A stretch of DNA of 58,023 nt from Deltaproteobacteria bacterium (GTDB taxonomy: Bacteria > Desulfobacterota > DSM-4660 > Desulfatiglandales > HGW-15). The notes under the pieces are model-generated. The model was not told the origin of the DNA. It made no database searches and saw only the letters and a list, made by a program, of their open reading frames with translations. The stretch is from assembly GCA_019308745.1 (NCBI GenBank), contig JAFDHO010000002.1, positions 1 through 58,023 of the forward strand, given 5' to 3'. Positions 9,336 to 17,531 of this stretch are shown here, in pieces (position 1 is the first letter of the stretch; each line of letters starts with the position of its first letter). The translations under genes and the position numbers were made by a program.

Positions 9336-9780
9336 CAAAATGGTCCGTGCCAAGGAGGTATACATAAAGTCCGATCCCAGTTCGGGCAAGATGGTCATTC
9401 TCAAGGAAGACGCCGAGGCGAAACGCTATTTCTTGATGTTTGTGGGCGATGCTGAGTTTGCTGCCATTGCCAAGGAGCAGGGTCTGGTGGACCCCAGAAG
9501 GCCCCTGACGCACCAGCTTTATTTGAGCATAATCGACAAGCTTCCGGTGGAATTCGTGCGGGTCGAGATCACCCACATGAAAGAGGACACCTTCTTTGCC
9601 AGTGTGGTGTTCAACGCGGACGGGGTGGAGCATCGCATGGACAGCCGTCCGAGCGACGGGGTGGCCCTTGCATTGAACAGGAAGATCCCGATCATGGTCA
9701 ACGAAAAACTCTTTCGCCGAGAACTCACCCAGGAAGAGATCGAGGAGTACGAAGGCATTGTCAAGACCATAAAATTCTAG
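9325..9780 (+). CDS. DUF151 (bifunctional nuclease, BFN) family protein
   Basis: The 151-residue protein matches the DUF151 family, recognised by the central and C-terminal motifs HRMDSRPSDGVALAL and PIMVNEKLF. Family members have been reported to act as nucleases on RNA and DNA, and many are uncharacterised. The start ATG at 9325 lies 11 bases inside the end of the protease gene with an aaggag site six bases upstream, so the two genes are likely translated together. Its stop meets the stop of the convergent thioredoxin-fold gene (four-base overlap). Confidence 0.85.
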   Translation: MENDKMVRAKEVYIKSDPSSGKMVILKEDAEAKRYFLMFVGDAEFAAIAKEQGLVDPRRPLTHQLYLSIIDKLPVEFVRVEITHMKEDTFFASVVFNADGVEHRMDSRPSDGVALALNRKIPIMVNEKLFRRELTQEEIEEYEGIVKTIKF

Positions 9781-10649
9781 GGGCCTTCACCTTTCCCCCT
9801 GAGCTGCCTCTCGATCAGGTCCCGGAATCCTTTCATGCTCCGGTCCTTCAACAGCCTCCCGTTGATGAATACAGCCGGCACGCTCTTCACACCCAATCTC
9901 TTCGCCTCGCTCCTGTCCCTCTCAATCAGCCTCTCTACCTCTGGTGAGTTCAAGTCCCTGTGGAATCTATCCATGTCCAACCCTAGTTCTTGTGCGATTC
10001 TCTCGATCCTGTCCTCGTTGAGCCGTTTGTAGTTCTTGAACAGGGTGAAGTGGACCTCCTGAAATTTCCCCTGTCTGTGTGCCGCCAAGGCTGCCTTGGC
10101 AGCCATCATCGCATGGGTGTGTATACCAACCAGCGGGTAGTTCTTGATCACCAGGTTTACCTCTCGAGGGTAGTGCTCCATCACCTGATGGAGGACGGTC
10201 TCCAACCGCGCACAGGCGGGTCACTGGTAATCGCTGAAGACGGCTATGGTTACAGGCGCCTGGGGCGGGCCTATGCGTGGCAGTCCCGAATAGTCAATGC
10301 TGAGAATAACCTCCGGTTCAATGACCTTGATACTCTTTCCCTTGCTGCTGTAAAGGATCAGGCGATTGGACTTCAAAGAGATGAGCAACCTGTCAAAGGA
10401 CCCTTCAAAGGGAATGACCCGCATAACCCTCCTCTGGCGGACCGAGTAGATGAGGATCTTCCGGGGGACGAGGACGAAAAGGATATTCCCGTCCAGGTCG
10501 GCGGCTACGTCCAGGGGGTTTTCCTTGAGCACAATGTCGTCCAGGGCCCTCCATTCCACCCGTGCCGGAGAGACCCGGGGCACCCATAAGAGGATCATGA
10601 AGAGAGTGAACATGAGAACTGTCTTAGATATTCCCCTTGATTCCAGCAT
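9777..10649 (-). CDS. DsbA-like thioredoxin-fold selenoprotein (in-frame UGA in a UxxC active site)
   Basis: Two open frames (10649-10221 and 10220-9777) are one gene in the same frame split only by a TGA at 10221-10223. Across it the sequence reads VFSDYQ-U-PACARLE, exactly where DsbA-like proteins have SDFQCPYCA. Thus Sec143 and Cys146 would form the redox pair of a 290-residue protein. A signal peptide covers residues 1-29, so it acts outside the cytoplasm. Residues 30-125 are a beta-rich region of unknown fold. The thioredoxin-like domain follows, with the cis-proline loop GVKSVPAVFING. A hairpin suitable as a bacterial SECIS lies about 27 bases after the TGA. Read as plain stops, neither half would be a functional oxidoreductase. 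selA, selB and selC are not in the window. Confidence 0.82.
10176..10193 (-). promoter_or_regulatory. Candidate bacterial SECIS hairpin for the UGA at 10221-10223
   Basis: In the mRNA, CUCCAUCAGGUGAUGGAG is a perfect palindromic stem of six to eight pairs with GG in the apical loop. It begins 27 bases after the UGA. Bacterial SECIS elements are short coding-region hairpins just downstream of the UGA, with a loop guanine recognised by SelB. Spacing and loop fit, but the fold was judged by eye. Confidence 0.5.
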
Positions 10650-10698
10650 TTTCCTTTCCTCCTCATGATATGGAAATGCCGAGCCCCCAAATTAAATA

Positions 10699-10729
10699 TT
10701 GCCACCTGGTGGGTAACTAATGATATACT
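10699..10729 (+). promoter_or_regulatory. Possible promoter of the AI-2E family transporter gene
   Basis: TTGCCA (10699-10704) and TATACT (10724-10729) lie in the divergent gap between the selenoprotein and transporter genes. The 19-base spacer is longer than ideal, so this is a weak call based mainly on the good -10 box. Confidence 0.3.
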
Positions 10730-10791
10730 AGAAACAACGGGATTGAAACCCAGCCCCTTTGATTATCCTACACGGGAACAAGGCGAGGTCT

Positions 10792-11892
10792 ATGAAGGTC
10801 TTTAGTGATTGGTTTAGGCGACACTTTTCCGACCCCCAGGTAGTCATCTTGGCGGTCCTCCTGACCTTGGGGACCATCGTCGTCTTGATCCTGGGAAACA
10901 TGCTTGCCCCGGTCCTTGCCAGCATGGTGATCGCCTACCTCCTTGAAGGCCTGGTAGGGCTCTTGCAACGACATCGAATCCCCCGTCTCTTGGCCGTGTT
11001 GCTTGTGTTTATAGGCTTTATGTCCTTTCTCTTCTTTTTGATCCTGGGAATGCTCCCGCTACTGTGGAAACAGGTGGTGCAACTCTTTCAGACCTTGCCT
11101 TCCATGATCTCCTGGACCCAAAGCGAGTTGATGAGACTGCCTGAACGTTACCCGGATTTCATATCAGAGCAGCAGGTGCTGGAGATCATAAATGTGTTGC
11201 GCTCCGAAATCACCATCTTTGGACAGCGGATCCTCACCGCCTCTGTGGCCTCTGTCCGGAGTATCTTCTCTTTCCTGGTCTACACGGTCCTCATGCCCCT
11301 GCTTGTCTTCTTTTTCCTGAAGGACAAGACCCGCCTCCTCCAGTGGCTGACCCGTTTTCTGCCGGCGGACAGGAGCCTTGCTGCGGAGGTATGGCGCCAG
11401 GTCGATCAGCAGATCGGAAACTATATTCGAGGCAAATTCTGGGAGATCCTGATCGTATGGGCGGCCAGCTACGTGACCCTCCAGATCCTGGGGCTCCAGT
11501 TCGCGGTACTCATCAGCCTCTTCGTGGGCCTTTCAGTCCTCATCCCCTATTTCGGTGCCATCATCATGACCTTTCCCGTGGCCTCAATAGCCTATTTCCA
11601 GTGGGGGTGGAGTTCCCACTTCGCCTACGTGGTTATCGCCTACGTCATCATTCAAATCCTGGACGGGAATCTCCTGGTTGCCCTGCTCTACTCGGAGGTC
11701 GTGAACCTCCATCCGGTCGCCATCATCGTGGCAGTGCTCGTCTTTGGAGGAATCTGGGGCTTTTGGGGGGTCTTCTTTGCCATCCCCCTTGCCACCCTGG
11801 TCCACGCCGTGATTCAGGCCTGGGCCCAGCACCGCAGCAAGAAGACCATCCAGGCTCCCCTCGAAGAAGCGGGGGCCGAATCCCAGGCCTAG
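10792..11892 (+). CDS. AI-2E family transporter (PerM/YdiK type membrane protein)
   Basis: This 366-residue integral membrane protein has about eight hydrophobic segments in the AI-2E exporter arrangement. Two segments lie near the N-terminus, a long amphipathic stretch follows, and four to five segments with FVGLSVLIPYFGAIIMTFPV and LVALLYSEVVNLHPVAIIVA lie in the second half. The family was named for autoinducer-2 export, but members also include sodium-proton antiporters and many of unknown substrate. The ATG at 10792 with aaggcgagg upstream is preferred over an in-frame TTG at 10759. The C-terminus is cytoplasmic and charged. The gene overlaps the convergent glycosyltransferase by four bases. 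Confidence 0.85.
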   Translation: MKVFSDWFRRHFSDPQVVILAVLLTLGTIVVLILGNMLAPVLASMVIAYLLEGLVGLLQRHRIPRLLAVLLVFIGFMSFLFFLILGMLPLLWKQVVQLFQTLPSMISWTQSELMRLPERYPDFISEQQVLEIINVLRSEITIFGQRILTASVASVRSIFSFLVYTVLMPLLVFFFLKDKTRLLQWLTRFLPADRSLAAEVWRQVDQQIGNYIRGKFWEILIVWAASYVTLQILGLQFAVLISLFVGLSVLIPYFGAIIMTFPVASIAYFQWGWSSHFAYVVIAYVIIQILDGNLLVALLYSEVVNLHPVAIIVAVLVFGGIWGFWGVFFAIPLATLVHAVIQAWAQHRSKKTIQAPLEEAGAESQA

Positions 11893-13142
11893 GGCCTTCC
11901 CCTCTGCGCAACAATCTCCCCCAGGAAAGGCAGGATCTCTTTCTTGCAGATGACCTCCAGGACGTGTTTCCGCATGACATTTCTGAACATCTGGTGTGTG
12001 CTGGAACGCGCGAGGTATTCGACTATACGCCCGGCTATGGAGAGCGGGTGCTCCTCCAGGCGGAAGAAGCAGACCTCTTTCCCCATCTCCCGAAAGGGCG
12101 GGATCTCCGAGCACGCTATTGGCAGTTTCACCAAACCCGCTTCCAGCAGGGGCAGACCGAAGCCCTCGTCCCTGCTCGTCATGAGCAGCAGGTCTGCCAT
12201 AAGATAGAGGTCCCTTATGAACACCCTGTCAGGGACGAGCTTCTTCCTGTCTTTGAATCGATATTCCGCAAGGACAGCGATATTCTCCTCCATCCCCAAT
12301 TCCTTTATCCAGTACTTGAGCCTCCGGTAGTAGGAAATGGCCCTTTGTTCGTGGGGGTCATAGGCCCCGGTGAGCACGAAGAGGATATTGTATCCCAGCA
12401 GTTTGATGCCCCGGACGATATGTATGGAAAGCTCCAGGTTCTTCCGGGGCGTGATCCTGGACGGCTGCACGACGACCAGATCCCTGTTGAACAGATCCAG
12501 TTCCTGGGCCAGCCTTATGGACCTTTCATCCAGGTACAGGATGCTTGCAGGATCAACGCCGTTATGGATAACCCGCCACGGGACCCCCCCGCATATCCCG
12601 GAAAAGAGTTGCCTGCGGGACTCGGAAATCGTCACATAATGGATGTTCCTGTGGGTTTTGCGGAGCACGTTCCAGGGGTGATCATCCAGGTACGGCGGAT
12701 AGTTGGGGTGGAAGTAGGGGGAGTCATGGGCCCAGCTTACGATAACGGGTCCCTTTGACCGTGAAGCCATGCGCCGAATTGCCAGGGTAAGCGGGAGATT
12801 GAAGGGCATGTGCAAGACATTATGCGCCAAAATGACATCCATACCATCGGCCCACTCTGCCAGCGTTTCAAAGATCCTGTTTGTGAGGCGCCTCAGGGGA
12901 CCATAATCCCCTGACTTGACCTGCTCATGGGACTTGCTGATACTGCTGTTCTTGGACCCCAGTAGGGGCTCAATCCTCACCGGAAAATCTTCCCTGTAGA
13001 CCTCCCCCATGCCCGCAAGGAGGCGTACGGACTGGCCCATCCTGTGGAGGAGAGAGGTGTGCTGGTTGATCACCTCCTCCACCCCGCCCACGAAGGGAGC
13101 ACAGGAGTAATGAACAACGCCTATGTTGAGATTTCTGTCCAT
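11889..13142 (-). CDS. GT4-type glycosyltransferase
   Basis: The 417-residue protein has the two Rossmann halves of a GT-B glycosyltransferase. The N-terminal part begins LNIGVVHYSCAPFVGGVEEV, the glycine-rich acceptor-side loop. The C-terminal part shows VVQPSRITPRKNLELSIHI (donor-binding arginine and lysine) and the EX7E-like segment SRDEGFGLPLLEAGLVKLPI. No signal peptide or transmembrane segment is seen, so it is cytosolic. It lies downstream of a second GT-B gene in the same direction (42-base gap), suggesting one short operon. Sugar and acceptor cannot be told from sequence. Confidence 0.85.
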   Translation of the reverse strand: MDRNLNIGVVHYSCAPFVGGVEEVINQHTSLLHRMGQSVRLLAGMGEVYREDFPVRIEPLLGSKNSSISKSHEQVKSGDYGPLRRLTNRIFETLAEWADGMDVILAHNVLHMPFNLPLTLAIRRMASRSKGPVIVSWAHDSPYFHPNYPPYLDDHPWNVLRKTHRNIHYVTISESRRQLFSGICGGVPWRVIHNGVDPASILYLDERSIRLAQELDLFNRDLVVVQPSRITPRKNLELSIHIVRGIKLLGYNILFVLTGAYDPHEQRAISYYRRLKYWIKELGMEENIAVLAEYRFKDRKKLVPDRVFIRDLYLMADLLLMTSRDEGFGLPLLEAGLVKLPIACSEIPPFREMGKEVCFFRLEEHPLSIAGRIVEYLARSSTHQMFRNVMRKHVLEVICKKEILPFLGEIVAQRGRP

Positions 13143-13184
13143 GGTCCGGTGTGAGGCTGCAGCGCCTCATCTTGTCTATGTCTC

Positions 13185-14426
13185 TTACCTAAAGGACTCT
13201 ATCAGGGGCAGCAGCCTTTCCTCCAACACCTTGTATGAAAAATACCTTCTCCCCAGTTCATAGTTCTTGTCCACAAACCTATCAAGGTTTTCTCCATCAA
13301 GGAACTCCCTCAAACGATCCACGATCTTCTTTGTGACAAAGCTTTCAAAGCTGATGACCTCAAATCCGCAGGGCTCGATGTCTTCGATGAATATGGAATA
13401 ACGGTTGACGACAATGGGTTTCCTAAAATATATGGCCTCGAGGAAGGCATTTCCAAACCCTTCATATCCGGAGGGGTAGGTAACAACGTCGGCTGTCAAG
13501 TAGACATCATCGATGGTATATTTCTGCTGGCAGACCTCCTTGAAACAACGGGCCGTGCCGACCCGATCTCCCATATAGATCACCTCCACACCCAAGCGAT
13601 GGGCATATTCCAGGACCCTTTCAGCGTAGAGGTCGCCTTCATCCCCTGTTTCATGGGAGACCACCAGCTTTGGATTCTTCAGCTCAAGCAGGCTGACCAG
13701 TTCCACGGCCCTCTCTATCCACTTGCGAGGGACAACCCTGGTGGGCTGAAGCACGAAAAGATCCTTCTCATCCAGCCCCAGCTCCTTTTTCAGCTTCTTA
13801 CCGTTAGGAGAAGGGTGTGTTGGGCTCTCAAAGTCAAAAACATTGGGGATGATGACATTACTTATTCCCCTCCTGTAACTCAATTGCCTTGAGGCTGCTG
13901 AGTTTATCACCACGTGACGGATTGAATTGAGGGTGGGAGGAAATGCATAGTGAATGTAGTCCTGCATGGCGTTGATGAGATACCGGTTGCGCTCCCAGCT
14001 AAAGTCATGGTGGTGGGCTACCGCGGGTATTCCCGTTTCTGCAATCAATTCCGTAATCGCCATCCCGAGGGGTACGTTCATGGGGATGGCCAGGGCATTT
14101 TCCGGTATGATAATGTCAATCCCGAATACGTCGCAGAACTCGTAGAGTTTCTCCTTGAGATAGTCCTTGAGTTCTTGAATCTTCTTGGAGAGTGCGTTCT
14201 CCCTCCTTGTCGTGCCGACCAGGGCATCATGTATTTCCCTGATTTCGGCTGTTTCGAAATGCGCATTGGGCTCAAGCAAGGACCTTTCCGGCGGGGTATC
14301 CAGTTCTCCTGCGAAGAAATGACACTTATACCCGTTTCTTTCCAGTACCTGGTACCACTTGTAGATCTCGAGCGATACACCGTCGGTCCCTGCTATGCGG
14401 GTGGAAATGAAACCGATCTTTTTCAT
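13185..14426 (-). CDS. GT4-type glycosyltransferase, possibly of the mannosylglucosylglycerate synthase group
   Basis: The 413-residue GT-B protein starts MKKIGFISTRIAGTDGVSLE. The GTDGVSLE loop and following W residue resemble enzymes that glycosylate glucosylglycerate, as far as I recall the family, but this is only a resemblance. The donor side shows VLQPTRVVPRKWIERAVELV and the EX7E motif in YPSGYEGFGNAFLEAIYFRK. The start at 14426 has a gaggag site about eight bases upstream. An in-frame upstream start at 14483 gives an extra stretch without support. It forms a probable operon with the next glycosyltransferase. A compatible-solute or glycolipid role is speculation. Confidence 0.82.
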   Translation of the reverse strand: MKKIGFISTRIAGTDGVSLEIYKWYQVLERNGYKCHFFAGELDTPPERSLLEPNAHFETAEIREIHDALVGTTRRENALSKKIQELKDYLKEKLYEFCDVFGIDIIIPENALAIPMNVPLGMAITELIAETGIPAVAHHHDFSWERNRYLINAMQDYIHYAFPPTLNSIRHVVINSAASRQLSYRRGISNVIIPNVFDFESPTHPSPNGKKLKKELGLDEKDLFVLQPTRVVPRKWIERAVELVSLLELKNPKLVVSHETGDEGDLYAERVLEYAHRLGVEVIYMGDRVGTARCFKEVCQQKYTIDDVYLTADVVTYPSGYEGFGNAFLEAIYFRKPIVVNRYSIFIEDIEPCGFEVISFESFVTKKIVDRLREFLDGENLDRFVDKNYELGRRYFSYKVLEERLLPLIESFR

Positions 14427-14662
14427 CAAGCAACTTCTCCTCTTTCCTCTGGAATCTGGCCCTCCCCTGTGTGATGAGCCCAAGAAGATGTAAAATACCT
14501 TATTATCTCTGATAAATCAAAACCTAAAGGAATTCAACGCCTCCGGTTTTCAACAAATCTCGATAGAGATATGAGATCTCTCCGTTTCAGGGTAATCTTG
14601 TGGCGGGTGGAGTGTTTCTTGAAGTCACCAGCCCGGGACACCTCAGGGCGGAGGGGCGGTGT

Positions 14663-17143
14663 CTATCCGCACTTGGTGAAACCACAGAAGTGACAGGTCA
14701 TACACCCTTCTTCAAAGCTGATGGTCTGCCCGCATTCCGGACAGGTCTCACCGCGAAGGCCGTATTCGTATTTGTGACGCCTGTGATGCCTTTCGCCTTG
14801 CAAGTATCTCCTGGTGAGGACCTTGCTTATGGCATCAGGAATGGACAGGATCAAGCCATCCTTCTGGAAAACCGGGTGTTCTCCGCAAATCCCCTCCAGT
14901 TGTTCCACTATCTTGTCCACCTTGATCCCGGACCTCAAGGCCAGAGAAACCAGGCGTCCTATTGCCTCCGTCTTTGCCGTCGTGGACTTGCCTGATTTTC
15001 CGATTGTAGCGAAGACTTCGAAGGGCCTCCCTTCGTATTCCGTGACTGTCACGTAGAGGTTTCCCATGCCCGTCACCATCTTTGTCGTGAACCCTTCGAG
15101 GGTTTCAGGCCTTTCCTTTACGTCTGCCAGGGACGGATAGGTCTGTTCATGGTCCCTGTTGTTATAGCTGAGGACTTGATTCTCCTTGCTTCCATCTCGA
15201 TATATGGTGACACCCTTACACCCGAGTTCGTAGGCCAAGTCATAGACCTGAAGGACATCCTCCACCGTGGCGTCATGGGGCAGGTTGACGGTCTTTGAGA
15301 CGGCATTGTCCGTATGCCTTTGGAAGGCTGCCTGCATCCTTACGTGCCACAAGGGCTCAATGTCATGGGCCGTCAGGAAGACCTCTTTTACGTCATCCGG
15401 TATCCCGGACACCCCCCGGATGCTCCCCTTGCGGGCGATCTCGTCCATGAGATCCCGGGCAAAGAAGCCCCTTTCCCTTGCGACCTTCTCGAAATAGGGG
15501 TTGACCTCCAGGAGTTCATCATCGTCCATGACTCTCCTGACAAAACTCAGGGCGAACAACGGCTCAATCCCGCTGGAGCACCCGGCAATGATACTCAACG
15601 TCCCGGTTGGAGCGATGGTCGTGGTTGTGGCGTTCCTGTACCTGCCCTCTTCCTTGCCCTTGTAAAGGCTCTTGTCGTAGTTTTCAAAGGTGCCCCTCTC
15701 CTCAGCCAGGTATCTTGATGCGTCCTTTGAGCTCCTTTGGATGAAACCCATAACCTCCTCTGCCGTCTCAAGGGCCTTTTCCGAATTGTAGGGAATCCCG
15801 AGCTGAAAGAGCATATCTGCAAAGCCCATCACACCCAGGCCTATCTTCCTGTTACCGCGAACCATGCCTTCTATCTCCGGCAGGGGGTATTTGGACACCT
15901 CGATAACGTTATCCAGAAATCTGACTGCCAACCAGACGATCTCCTTGAGCCCCTCATAGTCTATGCAAGATTTTCCGTTGTCGGATAGGACGAATTTGGC
16001 AAGGTTGACGGAGCCGAGATTGCAGGCCTCCATGGGAAGGAGAGGCTGTTCTCCACAGGGGTTCGTGCTCTCAATCTCGCCCAAGGCGGGCGTGGGGTTG
16101 TCCCGGTTTATCCTGTCCAGGAAAACGACCCCGGGATCACCGTTTTCCCAGGCCTGGTGGATCATTGCCTGGTAGACCTCCCTGGCGTTCAGCTCTCCTA
16201 CCTTCTTCCTTTCCCTGGGATCCACCAGGTCGTAGGTGGTTCCTCCCTTGACCGCCTCCATGAAGGCGTCTGTAACCCCTATAGATATGTTGAAGTTGGT
16301 CAGCTCTTTGCTTCCCTTCTTGCAATGGATGAACTCCATTATGTCGGGGTGATCCACGCGCAGTACGGCCATATTGGCCCCCCTTCTGGTGCCTCCCTGT
16401 TTCACCTGCTCCGTGGCCGTGTTGAATATCTTCATGAAAGAGACCGGCCCTGATGCCACACCTCCCGTAGTACCGACCCGGCTGTTCTTGGAGCGCAACC
16501 TGGAAAAGGAAAAACCCGTGCCCCCTCCGGACTTATGGATGAGCGCAGCGTTCTTCAGTGCGTCAAAGATCCCTTCCATGCTGTCATCTACGGGAAGGAC
16601 AAAACAGGCTGCCAGCTGTCCGAGGCTTCTTCCTGCATTCATCAGGGTCGGTGAGTTGGGGAGGAACTTGAACTCCGTCATCATCTTGTAGAAATGCTCT
16701 TCCATTTTCCGGTCCAGTCCCTCTTTCCCGAAGATCTTTTCCGCCCCCGCAACGTGTTTGGCCACCCTCCGAAACATCTGGGCAGGAGTCTCAATGACTC
16801 GACCCTCAGGGTCCTTCTTCAGGTACCGGCGCTCCAAGACCGTCCTGGCATTCTCCGAGAGGTTGATTTCCTGGGGCATAAAGATGGAGCTGTCCAGCTT
16901 GATGGGAGACGTCTTGCCAATCCCGTATTCCAGGAGCTTGGCCTCCACGATCTTCTCGAGAAGGGGTATGGTCAGGGTATGGAGCTCCATCTTGAGGATT
17001 TCTTCCCTCAGGGCCCGACTGATATCCATGGCCCTTTCACTGTCGATGTGGTTCTTCTTGGTCAGGTGATCGGAAAAGCGCTGATCATCCCAGTTGAATA
17101 TTGAGAGGCTCAGTTCTCCTTCTTCGGTTATCAGAGTCTTCAT
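14663..17143 (-). CDS. nrdJ: Adenosylcobalamin-dependent (class II) ribonucleotide reductase
   Basis: This enzyme converts ribonucleotides to deoxyribonucleotides with a B12-generated thiyl radical and needs no oxygen. The 826-residue protein has an ATP-cone-like N-terminal region and the class II core. The core carries GGGTGFSFSRLRSKNSRVGT and the active-site segment ESTNPCGEQPLLPMEACNLG. The C-terminus has a zinc-finger-like tail (CPECG and CHFCGFTKCG), typical of long NrdJ proteins. The open frame extends 101 codons upstream to 17446, but that part is leader sequence with no protein character. MKTLITEEG at 17143 is the family-like start, although its ribosome-binding site (aggga) is close to the ATG. 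No other ribonucleotide reductase is in the window. Confidence 0.93.
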   Translation of the reverse strand: MKTLITEEGELSLSIFNWDDQRFSDHLTKKNHIDSERAMDISRALREEILKMELHTLTIPLLEKIVEAKLLEYGIGKTSPIKLDSSIFMPQEINLSENARTVLERRYLKKDPEGRVIETPAQMFRRVAKHVAGAEKIFGKEGLDRKMEEHFYKMMTEFKFLPNSPTLMNAGRSLGQLAACFVLPVDDSMEGIFDALKNAALIHKSGGGTGFSFSRLRSKNSRVGTTGGVASGPVSFMKIFNTATEQVKQGGTRRGANMAVLRVDHPDIMEFIHCKKGSKELTNFNISIGVTDAFMEAVKGGTTYDLVDPRERKKVGELNAREVYQAMIHQAWENGDPGVVFLDRINRDNPTPALGEIESTNPCGEQPLLPMEACNLGSVNLAKFVLSDNGKSCIDYEGLKEIVWLAVRFLDNVIEVSKYPLPEIEGMVRGNRKIGLGVMGFADMLFQLGIPYNSEKALETAEEVMGFIQRSSKDASRYLAEERGTFENYDKSLYKGKEEGRYRNATTTTIAPTGTLSIIAGCSSGIEPLFALSFVRRVMDDDELLEVNPYFEKVARERGFFARDLMDEIARKGSIRGVSGIPDDVKEVFLTAHDIEPLWHVRMQAAFQRHTDNAVSKTVNLPHDATVEDVLQVYDLAYELGCKGVTIYRDGSKENQVLSYNNRDHEQTYPSLADVKERPETLEGFTTKMVTGMGNLYVTVTEYEGRPFEVFATIGKSGKSTTAKTEAIGRLVSLALRSGIKVDKIVEQLEGICGEHPVFQKDGLILSIPDAISKVLTRRYLQGERHHRRHKYEYGLRGETCPECGQTISFEEGCMTCHFCGFTKCG

Positions 17144-17315
17144 TTCCCTGGCCAACGGAACCCTCCTGTTAGAAATTGGGATGACGACTGGTCTTTGAAG
17201 CAGACCAAATGCTGGTGAGACCTTGTTCGGCTGTAATCCTGCTACATTAGATCTCCGGGTACCCGGCTTCCGACTAGTATTGGTCCTTGATAGGGCATAG
17301 TAATATCTAGAGAGA
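17144..17315 (-). promoter_or_regulatory. Structured 5' leader of nrdJ, unidentified
   Basis: The transcript from the promoter at 17322-17350 would carry a leader of about 170 bases. It contains the self-complementary ccgggtacccgg (17254-17265), a ggtct/agacc hairpin near 17191-17208, and an accagcat/atgctggt arrangement that could pair alternatively. The layout suggests a cis-regulatory RNA. It does not show the conserved B12-box or core of cobalamin riboswitches, nor clear NrdR boxes. Confidence 0.35.
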
Positions 17316-17321
17316 CAATAA

Positions 17322-17350
17322 ATACTAAAATACAAGATATAGTATGTCAA
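17322..17350 (-). promoter_or_regulatory. Sigma-70-type promoter of nrdJ
   Basis: On the minus strand TTGACA (17350-17345) is followed after 17 bases by TAGTAT (17327-17322). The surroundings are AT-rich. The -35 box is a perfect consensus match. Confidence 0.6.
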
Positions 17351-17531
17351 TAGAAATTGCCCCGACCAGATCCAAAGAATTATTTGGTAGAGGTCATCTC
17401 CCATATCTGATATACTTTTGCGACTGCGTCCGCGCGAGGTCTTCAAGACAACTCCCTTTTCAATACCCTGTTTAGCTTTTCAGAGTCAGGAGGCCCGAAA
17501 CGGGGACAGGACCTGTTCGAGGGATCGGCCA

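Noticed and set aside
11343-12758. A 471-codon plus-strand frame across the AI-2E transporter end and a glycosyltransferase
   Set aside because: It is out of frame with the transporter, then antisense to the glycosyltransferase, and is rich in Pro, Arg and Gly as in shadow frames.
17144-17320. Cobalamin riboswitch upstream of nrdJ
   Set aside because: The position is expected for one, but the B12 box and the conserved core sequences were not found on either strand.
17144-17446. N-terminal 101-residue extension of NrdJ
   Set aside because: The frame is open by chance through the promoter and leader. It contains the -35 and -10 boxes and shows no similarity to NrdJ proteins.
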